Assembly: GCA_902478715.1 (NCBI GenBank)
Contig: CABSMC010000024.1
Span: 1 to 32,196 of the forward strand
Reading direction: 5' to 3'
DNA from: an uncultured Adlercreutzia sp.
GTDB taxonomy: Bacteria; Actinomycetota; Coriobacteriia; Coriobacteriales; Eggerthellaceae
DNA length: 32,196 nt
Positions 14,459 to 22,471 of this stretch are shown piece by piece. A model generated the notes under the pieces. That model worked only from the letters and a program-made list of their open reading frames with translations, was not told the DNA's origin and searched no databases. Position numbers and translations under genes: made by a program. The first letter of the stretch is position 1, and each line of letters opens with the position of its first letter.

Positions 14459-15559
14459 TCAGCGCGCCGTGGCGACGCCGACCACAACATCTGCCAAGGC
14501 GGCCGCCGCCTCGCCGGTCTTCTGGGCCCGGGCCGCCGCGACCATACTCTCGCGCACCGACGCGTCGTCGATGAGCGCGAAGAGCTTGGCTTTGAACTCG
14601 TCGCTTCCCAGCTCGTCGTCGGGCATCATGAACGCGGCGCCCGATTCCACCCACGCGCGGGCGTTGGTGGTCTGATGGTCGGCCGTGGCGAAGGGATAGG
14701 GCACGAGCAGCGCCGGAATGGCCAGCGCGGAAATCTCCGCGAGCGAGGTGGCCCCGGCGCGCGACACGATGGCGTCGGCCGCGGCCAAAGTCTCCCCCAT
14801 GCGATCCTGGTAGCCCAGAAGGTGCCAGCGGCGCGCCTCGTCATCCGTGAGCGCCAGCGCCTCGGTCACCGCATCCAGCTCCTTGGGGCCCGTGATGTGC
14901 ACGATGTGGAGGTTCGGGCGCGCGAGCAGCTCGTCTTTCAGGGCGACAACGGCCTCGTTGATGTGGCGCGCGCCCAACGAGCCGCCGAAGACGAGCAGCA
15001 TGAAATCATCCTCGGCAAGGTCGAACATCGCCCGGCCCGCGGCGCGATCGGCCTCGATGACCGAACGGCGCACGGGATTGCCCGTCACGGTGACCGGCGC
15101 GGTGGCGCCCAGGCTCTCCGCCGAGCACTCGTAGGTCACGCAGACGGCGTCGGCCCGCCGGGCCAGATACTTGTTTGCCATACCCGCCACGGAATTCTGC
15201 TCGTGCAGCACCACGGGCACGCCGGTCTTCTCGGCCGCTCGGGCCACGGGAATGCACACGTACCCGCCGAAGCCCACGACGACGTCGGGCCTGATGTCGG
15301 CGAACCACTTTTTCGCCTTGCCCGTGGAGGCGGCGATCTTCGCCACGCCCTTCGCGAGGGAGGCCGGATGCGATCGGTCGAACCCTGAGGCCTCGAAGGC
15401 CGTGAACGGGATGCCGGCGGCGGGCACGAGGCGCGACTCCACCCCGCCGGGGGTGCCGGCGAAGCGCACGTCCCAGCCGCGGCTTACCAGCTCGTCGGCC
15501 AGGGCAAGGGCGGGGTTGATATGCCCGGCGGTGCCTCCGCCGGAAAGAACGGCCAACAT
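14459..15559 (-). CDS. murG: Lipid II synthase MurG (GlcNAc transferase)
   Basis: Peripheral membrane glycosyltransferase that converts lipid I to lipid II. 366 residues. Motifs: SGGGTAGHINPALALADEL (about 6-24), GFGGYVCIPVARAA, VLHEQNSVAGMANKYLA, TGNPVR, LVFGGSLGARHIN, SRAGATSLAEI, ALLVPYPFATADHQTTNA. The ATG lies 7 bases after AGGAGGTAA, where AGG AGG TAA are also the last codons and stop of ftsW, so ribosomes ending ftsW sit on the murG start site. Confidence 0.97.
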   Translation of the reverse strand: MLAVLSGGGTAGHINPALALADELVSRGWDVRFAGTPGGVESRLVPAAGIPFTAFEASGFDRSHPASLAKGVAKIAASTGKAKKWFADIRPDVVVGFGGYVCIPVARAAEKTGVPVVLHEQNSVAGMANKYLARRADAVCVTYECSAESLGATAPVTVTGNPVRRSVIEADRAAGRAMFDLAEDDFMLLVFGGSLGARHINEAVVALKDELLARPNLHIVHITGPKELDAVTEALALTDDEARRWHLLGYQDRMGETLAAADAIVSRAGATSLAEISALAIPALLVPYPFATADHQTTNARAWVESGAAFMMPDDELGSDEFKAKLFALIDDASVRESMVAAARAQKTGEAAAALADVVVGVATAR

Positions 15560-15563
15560 GGGC

Positions 15564-16910
15564 TTACCTCCTGTAATTGGAACGGTTAGATGGGCGCGCG
15601 GAGCGGGATCGGGCCGAAGCATCGATGCGGCCGGATCCGCCGCGGCCCGAGGCGGCCGCGGAGCGCGAGCGCGAAGACCCCCCCGACCGCGCCCGGCCCG
15701 ACGGCGCGGGAGGCGCCGACTCCCGGCGCACGAGCCGCAGGTCGGCCCGGCGCTGCTCGTAAACGGACGGGGCGGCCGGCGCCGCGGACACGGAGAGCAC
15801 GAGCCCCACCAAGATGAACGAGGCGATCATGGACGTGCCGCCCGAGGAGATGAAGGGCAGCGGCTTTCCCGTCGTGGGAAACACGCCGATGACGCAGGCG
15901 ATGTTCAGAAACGCCTGGAACACGAGCATCACCGTGGCACCGCCGGCGATCATGGCACCGATGTCGTCGGAGGCCCGCTCGGCGATGGCGAGCCCCGCGT
16001 ACAGCACGCAGAAGAACAGCCCGATGACGAAGAGCGCCCCCACGAGCCCCAGCTCCTCGCCGATGACGGCGAAGATGAAGTCGCTCTCCGAGGCGAACAG
16101 GTACTGGAACTTCTCATGGGAATTGCCGAGCCCCACGCCGAAGATGCCGCCCTCGGCCAGCGCGTAGTAGGAGCGGATGATGTTGTAGCCGGTGCCGTAG
16201 CCGCCCTCCCCGTCGTTCCACGGATCCATGAACACGAGGCGGTCGGAACGGTAGCCGGTGCCGAAAATGGCCACGAGTCCGCCGAGCACGGCCACGCCCA
16301 GACAGGCGAAGATGACCCGGCGCGACACCCCGCCCATCCACATGACGGCGAGAATGCCCACGAAGCAGATGGCCGTGGTGCCCAAATCGGACTGGGTGCG
16401 GTACATGAGCGCGATGGGGGCGATGATGAAGATGAGCGCGCGCACCATGGTGGCGCGGCTCTCCACGAGCCCCGCTCGCCAATCGACGACGAGACGCACC
16501 GCCACCAGAATAAAGGCGATCTTGCAGAACTCCGAGGGCTGCAGCCCAATGGGTCCGATATAGAGCCAGCGCTGGGCGCCGTAATGGTCGGTGCCGGCGA
16601 GCCACACGGCGAAGATGAGCGCCACGGCCACGGCCCACACGGCCCACACAATCGGCCCCACCCAGAAGCGGTAGGGCACGACCTTCCACAAGAAGAGGGC
16701 ACAGGCCGCGCCAAAAACCACATACAGGAGCTGGTCGGTGAAGAAGTCCGTCGCCGGCTTGCCGGCATCCAGCGCCTTGACCATGGAGGCGGAGTACACC
16801 ATGACGAGCCCCACCAGCACGAGCGCCAAGACGCACAGAAGCAGCAGAACGCGAGGCCCCTGACTGGAGGGGCCCGCGGACGTCTCGCTATGTCGGGAGG
16901 AGCGGCTCAA
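15564..16910 (-). CDS. ftsW: Septal peptidoglycan glycosyltransferase FtsW (SEDS)
   Basis: Polymerises lipid II at the septum with FtsI. 448 residues with about ten membrane segments between 20 and 378. SEDS motifs are HYGAQRWLYIGPIGLQPSE, GVGLGNSHEKFQYL, SESDFIFAVIGEELG with the catalytic Asp at about 277, and LPFISSGGTSM. From about 386 a cytoplasmic tail rich in Arg, Ser and Gly runs to the end. The start is TTG with AAGG 9 bases upstream; no ATG or GTG fits the N-terminus. It starts 4 bases after the murD stop, inside the palindrome AAGGCCTAGGCCTT. FtsW rather than RodA is chosen from the dcw context. Confidence 0.95.
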   Translation of the reverse strand: MSRSSRHSETSAGPSSQGPRVLLLLCVLALVLVGLVMVYSASMVKALDAGKPATDFFTDQLLYVVFGAACALFLWKVVPYRFWVGPIVWAVWAVAVALIFAVWLAGTDHYGAQRWLYIGPIGLQPSEFCKIAFILVAVRLVVDWRAGLVESRATMVRALIFIIAPIALMYRTQSDLGTTAICFVGILAVMWMGGVSRRVIFACLGVAVLGGLVAIFGTGYRSDRLVFMDPWNDGEGGYGTGYNIIRSYYALAEGGIFGVGLGNSHEKFQYLFASESDFIFAVIGEELGLVGALFVIGLFFCVLYAGLAIAERASDDIGAMIAGGATVMLVFQAFLNIACVIGVFPTTGKPLPFISSGGTSMIASFILVGLVLSVSAAPAAPSVYEQRRADLRLVRRESAPPAPSGRARSGGSSRSRSAAASGRGGSGRIDASARSRSARPSNRSNYRR

Positions 16911-16914
16911 AGGC

Positions 16915-18396
16915 CTAGGCCTTCCCGGCCCGGTCGGCCACGAGGCGCTTGAACACGTCGCCCCGCTCCTCGAAGCAGCTAAACTCGTCGAAGGAGGCGC
17001 AGGCCGGCGAGAGCACGACCACGTCCCCGTCCTCGACGATGGAGAGGGCCGCGTCCAGCGCCTCCTCCATCGTGCCGGCGGAGAGCACCGGGGAGACCGC
17101 CGAGTCCGCGAAAGCCGCTAGGAACCGCTCGCGCGCCTCGCCGAAGCAGACCACGGCCCGGGCGTTCTCTTCGCAGGCCGCCACGAGCGGGGCCAAATCG
17201 GTGCCCTTGTCGCGGCCGCCGAGCAGCACGATGGGGCGCGTCGGCAGAAAGGCGGTGAGCGCCACCAGCGTGGCGTCCACGTTGGTGGCCTTCGAGTCGT
17301 TGTAGCAGGCCACGCCGTCCACGAGCCCCGCCGGCTCGATGCGGTGCTCCAGGGGGCGGAAGGTGAGCAGGCCCTCGCCCACCGCCGTGTCCGTGGCGCC
17401 CAGCACGAGCGCGCATGCGGCGGCGGCCAGGGCGTTCTGTTGGTTATGGCCGCCCTTGATCTGCAGATCGTCCACGAAGACGAGGTCGGAGACGTGGCCG
17501 TCCCACGCCACGACGAGCTGACCGCCGGCGCCGCGGAAGGCAGCGGCATCAGCGCCGCAGGTGGCGCGCATGTCGGCGCCGAGACCGGCAGCGCCCCCGA
17601 TGGGGATGTAGCGGAAGGGAACGCCGCCTCGGGCCCGCAGCTCGCGGATCTTCGCGCGCACGGCGTCGTCGCAGGCATCGAGCACGGCCACACCGCCGCT
17701 GGCGCCCAGATTGGCGAGCACCTTCCACTTGGCCGCGGCGTAGGCCTCAAGACTGCCGTGCCAGGACAGGTGGTCCGGCGTGATGTTGAGCACCACGGCC
17801 ACATCCGGCGCGAACAAGCGCGTCGAGGCCAGCTGATAGCTGGAGGTCTCCGCCACGTACACGTCGGTGTTCCCGGCGGCCACCGCATCGATGCAAGTCT
17901 CGCCGATGTTGCCCACGGCGGCCGCGTTCGCGCCCGCCTCCCGCAGCAAATGGCAGGTGAGCGCCGTCGTAGTGGTCTTGCCGTTGGTGCCGGTGATGGC
18001 GACCCACTTCGAGGAAGCGTCGCTCTCGCGCCAGGCGAATTCCACCTCGCTGATCACCTCGGCGGAGGCCGCAGCGGCGCTCCGATAGAACGGAGAATTC
18101 TCGGAAATGCCGGGGCTCGCGATACACAGATCGTAGGCGCCCTCGATGGTCTCGTGATCGAAGAGCACCACGGCCCCGCGCTCGCGGGCGCCCTCGGCCC
18201 AGGCCAGCGCCGCCTCGCCCGGCGCGCCGGCGGCCACGGCCAGCGCCTCCACGCGGCTGCCCAGCACATCCAGGCAGTACTCCGCCGCCGCCGTGCCCGA
18301 CTTTCCCAGCCCTAAGATAAGCACGCGCCCGAGGAACTTCGGGGCGTGTTTCTTGCCTGCGATCATCTCCACGTTTTCCATGCCTTCCACCGTCAT
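16915..18396 (-). CDS. murD: UDP-N-acetylmuramoylalanine-D-glutamate ligase MurD
   Basis: Adds D-Glu to UDP-MurNAc-L-Ala. 493 residues. Motifs: RVLILGLGKSGTAAAEY (about 24-40), ASPGISENSPFY, ITGTNGKTTTTAL (P-loop, about 134-146), GNIGE, ETSSYQL, LNITPDHLSWHG, KGGHNQQNALAAAACA, EHRIEPAGLVDGVACYNDSKATN, LLGGRDKG and LSPACASFDEF. The ATG at 18396 is 5 bases after the mraY stop; other in-frame ATGs follow within 11 codons, so the exact start is open. The open frame extends upstream inside mraY, but that is not coding. Confidence 0.95.
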   Translation of the reverse strand: MTVEGMENVEMIAGKKHAPKFLGRVLILGLGKSGTAAAEYCLDVLGSRVEALAVAAGAPGEAALAWAEGARERGAVVLFDHETIEGAYDLCIASPGISENSPFYRSAAAASAEVISEVEFAWRESDASSKWVAITGTNGKTTTTALTCHLLREAGANAAAVGNIGETCIDAVAAGNTDVYVAETSSYQLASTRLFAPDVAVVLNITPDHLSWHGSLEAYAAAKWKVLANLGASGGVAVLDACDDAVRAKIRELRARGGVPFRYIPIGGAAGLGADMRATCGADAAAFRGAGGQLVVAWDGHVSDLVFVDDLQIKGGHNQQNALAAAACALVLGATDTAVGEGLLTFRPLEHRIEPAGLVDGVACYNDSKATNVDATLVALTAFLPTRPIVLLGGRDKGTDLAPLVAACEENARAVVCFGEARERFLAAFADSAVSPVLSAGTMEEALDAALSIVEDGDVVVLSPACASFDEFSCFEERGDVFKRLVADRAGKA

Positions 18397-18401
18397 AGCC
18401 C

Positions 18402-19448
18402 TTACGCCCCCAACGTCGTCGCGAAGTACAGCACAAAGCCGCAGGCGGCCAGCATGCCCGAAACAATCCAGAAGCGCACGACCACCTTCGTCTCCGACCA
18501 GCCCTTCTTCTCGAAGTGATGGTGCAGAGGCGCCATGAGGAAGATGCGCTTCTTGGTCTTCTTGTAGTAGAACACCTGGATCATGACCGAGAGGGCCTCG
18601 GCCACGAACAGACCGCCGATGATGATGACGACGAACTCCGTCTTGGTCACCACGGCAAGGCACCCCAGCGCCATGCCGAGGGCGAGCGAGCCGGTGTCCC
18701 CCATGAAGATGTCGGCCGGGTGCGAGTTGAACCAGAGGAACCCGATGCAGGCGCCGGCGAGCGCCCCGGCGAACAGGGCCGGCTCCAGCACGCCCGCGCG
18801 GAAGGCGATGGCGGCCATGACGAGCATGACCACCATGACCGTGCCCGCGGCCAAACCGTCAAGCCCGTCGGTGAGGTTCACGGCGTTGCAGAGCCCCACG
18901 AGCAGGATGAGGCAGTAGATGAGGTAGAGCCAGGGAATGGCGATGCCGTCGCCCACGGGCACCACCGTGGTGAGCACGCCCAAATCGAGGGTGGCCACAA
19001 ACGGGATCTCCACGGTGGGCTTGATGCCGAGCAGGTTCACCGCCACCAGCACGAAAACGGCGGCGATGAGAAACTGGCCGATCAGCTTCGCCTTGGGCGT
19101 GAGCCCGAGCGATCGCTCGTGGGCCACCTTCGAGGCATCGTCGATGAGCCCGAGGATGCCGGTGGCCACCGTGGCGCCGAGCAGAAGCCACAGCTCCGCG
19201 GTAGGGGCGCCCACCGAGGCGAGCAGGGTGAAGACGATGACGGCGATGAGCATGATGACGCCGCCCATAGTGGGGGTTCCCTGCTTCACCAGATGGCTCT
19301 GGGGGCCGTCGGCGCGCACCTGCTGGCCGATGTGGCTCGTCTTCAGAAAGCGAATCCAGGCGGGCATGAGCACCATGGTGATCACCATGGCGATGGCCAC
19401 GCCGAGGAAGATCATGAACGTAGGGTAGGCGGAGAACAGAGAGAACAT
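18402..19448 (-). CDS. mraY: Phospho-MurNAc-pentapeptide translocase MraY
   Basis: Integral membrane enzyme that transfers phospho-MurNAc-pentapeptide to undecaprenyl phosphate, making lipid I. 348 residues with about ten membrane segments. Motifs: GTPTMGGVIML, LIDDASKVAH (catalytic Asp pair), NAVNLTDGLDGLAAG, NSHPADIFMGDTGSLALG, and PLHHHFEKKGWSE (His cluster). The ATG overlaps the murF stop by one base (TGATG), showing translational coupling. Confidence 0.98.
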   Translation of the reverse strand: MFSLFSAYPTFMIFLGVAIAMVITMVLMPAWIRFLKTSHIGQQVRADGPQSHLVKQGTPTMGGVIMLIAVIVFTLLASVGAPTAELWLLLGATVATGILGLIDDASKVAHERSLGLTPKAKLIGQFLIAAVFVLVAVNLLGIKPTVEIPFVATLDLGVLTTVVPVGDGIAIPWLYLIYCLILLVGLCNAVNLTDGLDGLAAGTVMVVMLVMAAIAFRAGVLEPALFAGALAGACIGFLWFNSHPADIFMGDTGSLALGMALGCLAVVTKTEFVVIIIGGLFVAEALSVMIQVFYYKKTKKRIFLMAPLHHHFEKKGWSETKVVVRFWIVSGMLAACGFVLYFATTLGA

Positions 19449-20950
19449 CAGTTGACCAATCCTTCGACGATACGGGTAAGGCCCATGAAGTGCGAGGCCT
19501 TCACGAGCACGGCGTCGCCCGGCTCGAGCAGCGCGTCCAGCTCCTCCAGCACGTCGGCGACGGTGTCGGCGCGGCTGATGCGCGCCGCGTCCATGCCGGC
19601 GGCCTCGGCGCCTGCAGCGATATGCCGCGCCAGCTCGCCGATGCAGATGAGCTTATCGAGATGGTGCGAGGCAGCGGCGGCGCCGACGCCCTCGTGGCAG
19701 GCGGGGGCGAAGCTGCCGAGCTCGCCCATGTCACCGAGCACGGCGATGCGCCGGCCGGCCACATCCGTGGCGGCGAAGGTCGCAAGCGAGGCGCGCATGG
19801 AATCGGGGCTCGCGTTGTAGGCGTCGTTGATAACGGTGAAGCCCCCGCGGGCGGCGATGACCTCCTGGCGGCCGGGCTCGGGCACCGAATCTCCCAGCGC
19901 AGCGGCGATGGTGGCCAAATCGAGTCCCAAAGCGAAGCCCACCGAGGCGGCGGCGCAGGCGTTGTCCACGTTGTGGGCGCCGGTGAGGGAGAGTGAGCAG
20001 GGCACGCGTTCCACGGTGGCGAACAGGGCGCCGTCGTCGTGGTCGGCGGCATCGCGGGCGCACAGGGTGAAGCGGGGGCGGCCCTCGGCGTCCAGCGACA
20101 CGTCCTCGGCCCAGACCGCCTGATCGCAAGCGGCGCTCTCGCGCTCGAGCGCCCCGCGGAGGGCCGCATCGGGATGCCCGGCGAAGCCGGAGAGGGCCAC
20201 GGAGCGCTCAGACAGGCGTCCGCGCTCGGTCATGAAGGCGGCGAAGTCGTCGTCCAGGTTGGCGAAGGCGCGGCCCACGCCGGCGGGAAGCGCCTCGAAG
20301 AGCTCGGACTTGGCCCGGGCGATGTTCTCCCGGCTGCCCAGAAGCTCGATATGGCTCTCGCCCACGTTGGTGATAAGGCCCCACACCGGCCGCACGAAAT
20401 CGCACAACTCGGCGATCTGCCCGCGGCCGCGCATGCCCATCTCGACGACCACCACGGCCGTCTCCGGATCGGCGTTGAGCAATGTGCGGGGAACGCCCAG
20501 CTCGTTGTTCTGGTTGGCCTTGGTGGCCACCACGCTGCCGTAGGCGGCGCACACATCGCGCGTGAGGTTCTTGGTGGTGGTCTTGCCCACCGAGCCCGTC
20601 AGCCCGATGACGCGCCCGCGCAGGTGGGAGCGCCAGGCCCGGGCCAGATCGGTGATGGCCGAGGCGGTGTTGGGCACCTCGATGATGGCGGCCCCCAGCT
20701 CCCGGGCCAGAAGGGCGCAGGACTGCGAGGGGGCATCGGTGACCAGCGCGCCCGCGGCGCCGGCGCGCAGGGCGGCCTCCACGAACGCGTGGCCGTCGAC
20801 GCGCTCGCCGGGCAGGGCCACGTAGAGCCAGCCCGGGCGCACTTCCCGCGAATCCCAGGTGATGCCCGTCATGAGGGCGCTGGCGTCGATGGGGTCTACA
20901 AGGAACTGGCCGCCGGTGTATGCTGCGATTTGTTTTGCGTTGAGGCGCAC
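19448..20950 (-). CDS. murF: UDP-MurNAc-tripeptide-D-alanyl-D-alanine ligase MurF
   Basis: Adds D-Ala-D-Ala to the stem tripeptide. 500 residues, slightly longer than E. coli MurF. Motifs: ITWDSREVRPGWLYVAL (substrate domain, about 30-46), GLTGSVGKTTTKN (P-loop, about 116-128), KANQNNELGVPRTLL, VVEMGMRGRGQI, TNVGESHIELLGS, GAHNVDNACAA, and NDAYNASPDSM (C-terminal domain). The start is GTG with GAAAGGA 8 bases upstream; the gap to murE is 15 bases. Confidence 0.97.
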   Translation of the reverse strand: MRLNAKQIAAYTGGQFLVDPIDASALMTGITWDSREVRPGWLYVALPGERVDGHAFVEAALRAGAAGALVTDAPSQSCALLARELGAAIIEVPNTASAITDLARAWRSHLRGRVIGLTGSVGKTTTKNLTRDVCAAYGSVVATKANQNNELGVPRTLLNADPETAVVVVEMGMRGRGQIAELCDFVRPVWGLITNVGESHIELLGSRENIARAKSELFEALPAGVGRAFANLDDDFAAFMTERGRLSERSVALSGFAGHPDAALRGALERESAACDQAVWAEDVSLDAEGRPRFTLCARDAADHDDGALFATVERVPCSLSLTGAHNVDNACAAASVGFALGLDLATIAAALGDSVPEPGRQEVIAARGGFTVINDAYNASPDSMRASLATFAATDVAGRRIAVLGDMGELGSFAPACHEGVGAAAASHHLDKLICIGELARHIAAGAEAAGMDAARISRADTVADVLEELDALLEPGDAVLVKASHFMGLTRIVEGLVN

Positions 20951-20965
20951 GCCGAGTCCTTTCGC

Positions 20966-22456
20966 CTAGTCCGAACACGCACCGCCGAAGGCGCGCTCCA
21001 ACTCCTCGGCCGCCACGACGCGGTCGTCGAAGGAGAGCACTTCATCGCCCACGAGCTGGTAATCCTCATGGCCCTTGCCGGCCACGAGGATGGCATCGCC
21101 CGGGCGTGCGAGCGCGATGGCGGCCGCGATGGCACTACGGCGATCGGGCTCCACGGTGAAGCGCTCGGCGTCTTCCATACCCGCCACGATATCGGCGATG
21201 ATGGCATCGGGCTCCTCGTGACGCGGGTTGTCGCTCGTCACCACGGCGTAGTCGGCGCCCAGCGCCGCAGCTCCCATGATGGGGCGCTTGGTGGCGTCGC
21301 GGTTGCCGCCGCAGCCGAAGACGACGATGGTGCGTCCGCCCGAGAGCTCCTTGATGGAGGCGATGGCCTTGGTGAGCGCGTCAGGGGTGTGGGCGTAATC
21401 CACGTACACCGACACCGGCGCGTCCACCGCAGGGCGCACGCGCTCCAAGCGGCCGGGAACCGCCGGCATGGTGGCCAGGGCCTCGGCGATGATCTGGGTG
21501 GGAATTCCCAAGGCCAACGCGCAGCCGAAGGCCGTCATGACGTTCTCCACGTTGAAGCGCCCCACGAGCGGGTACTCCACCGCGATGCGCGTCCCGCGCA
21601 CCTCGAGCACCGCCTTGGTGCGGGCGGCCTCGTAGGTGACCTCCACCGGATGGATCTGGGCGGAGACGTCGAAGCCCGTGGTGATGACCTCGTCGCCGGC
21701 GGCGGTGCAGCGGCGAAGAAGCTCGCGCCCCCAGGAGCCGTCGATGGAGATGACGCGGCGGGCCGGATAGTCCTTCGAGAACAGAAGCGCCTTGGCCTCG
21801 AAGTAGTCGTCGAAGGTGTGGTGGTAGTCCAGGTGGTCCTGGGTGAGGTTCGTGAACGCCGTCACGGCGAAGTCGGTGTCCCAGGTACGGCGCAGATCGA
21901 GCGCGTGCGAGCTCACCTCCATGGCCACCACCGTGCAGCCCGCATCGCGCATCCGCGCGAACAGCTTCTGCAAGTCGGGCGACTCCGGCGTGGTGCGCTC
22001 GGCGTGTTCCATGACGCCCGCGATCTTGTTGCCGACGGTGCCGATGACGCCGCAGCGGTTGCCGGCCACACTGGCGATGTGCTCCACCAGATAGGTCGTG
22101 GTGGTCTTGCCGTTGGTGCCCGTGATGCCCACGAGCGAGAAGGCCCGGGAGGGGTTGTCGTAGTAGTTCGCCGAGGCGTAGGCCATGGCCTTGCGCGAGT
22201 CGGAGACGACGACCTCGGTGACATCGGTGGCGTCGGCCAGGTACACCTTGCGCTCGGCCACCAGCGAGGTGGCCCCACGGTCGATGGCGTCCTGGGCGAA
22301 GGAGTGGCCGTCGACGACGGTGCCGACGATGCAGAAGAACATATCGTTCGGGCGAACCTCGTCGCTGCGGAACGCCAGCCCTGCCACCTCCTCGTTCCCG
22401 TTGCCGATGATGGCGCAATCCATCCCTTGGAAGAGCTCTGAGCAGGTCTTGGTCAT
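20966..22456 (-). CDS. murE: UDP-MurNAc-L-Ala-D-Glu diaminoacid ligase MurE
   Basis: Adds the third stem residue. 496 residues. Motifs: GITGTNGKTTTTYL (P-loop, about 110-123), TTPESPDL, MEVSSHALDLRR, NLTQDHLDYH, EAKALLF with the carbamylated Lys at about 222, GRFNVEN, PGRLERV, DYAHTPDAL and FGCGGNRDATKRP. The amino-acid-selecting motif is DNPR (409-412, followed by HEEP), the form of meso-diaminopimelate enzymes; L-Lys enzymes usually lack the Arg. So meso-DAP peptidoglycan is inferred. The ATG has GAGGA 11 bases upstream, and the gap to ftsI is 15 bases. Confidence 0.96.
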   Translation of the reverse strand: MTKTCSELFQGMDCAIIGNGNEEVAGLAFRSDEVRPNDMFFCIVGTVVDGHSFAQDAIDRGATSLVAERKVYLADATDVTEVVVSDSRKAMAYASANYYDNPSRAFSLVGITGTNGKTTTTYLVEHIASVAGNRCGVIGTVGNKIAGVMEHAERTTPESPDLQKLFARMRDAGCTVVAMEVSSHALDLRRTWDTDFAVTAFTNLTQDHLDYHHTFDDYFEAKALLFSKDYPARRVISIDGSWGRELLRRCTAAGDEVITTGFDVSAQIHPVEVTYEAARTKAVLEVRGTRIAVEYPLVGRFNVENVMTAFGCALALGIPTQIIAEALATMPAVPGRLERVRPAVDAPVSVYVDYAHTPDALTKAIASIKELSGGRTIVVFGCGGNRDATKRPIMGAAALGADYAVVTSDNPRHEEPDAIIADIVAGMEDAERFTVEPDRRSAIAAAIALARPGDAILVAGKGHEDYQLVGDEVLSFDDRVVAAEELERAFGGACSD

Positions 22457-22471
22457 AACGGTATCGTTCCT

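Noticed and set aside
16910..16923. 14-bp palindrome AAGGCCTAGGCCTT at the murD-ftsW junction as an operator
   Set aside because: It is made of the murD stop, the gap and the ftsW start codon inside an operon; no promoter is near, so the symmetry is likely incidental.
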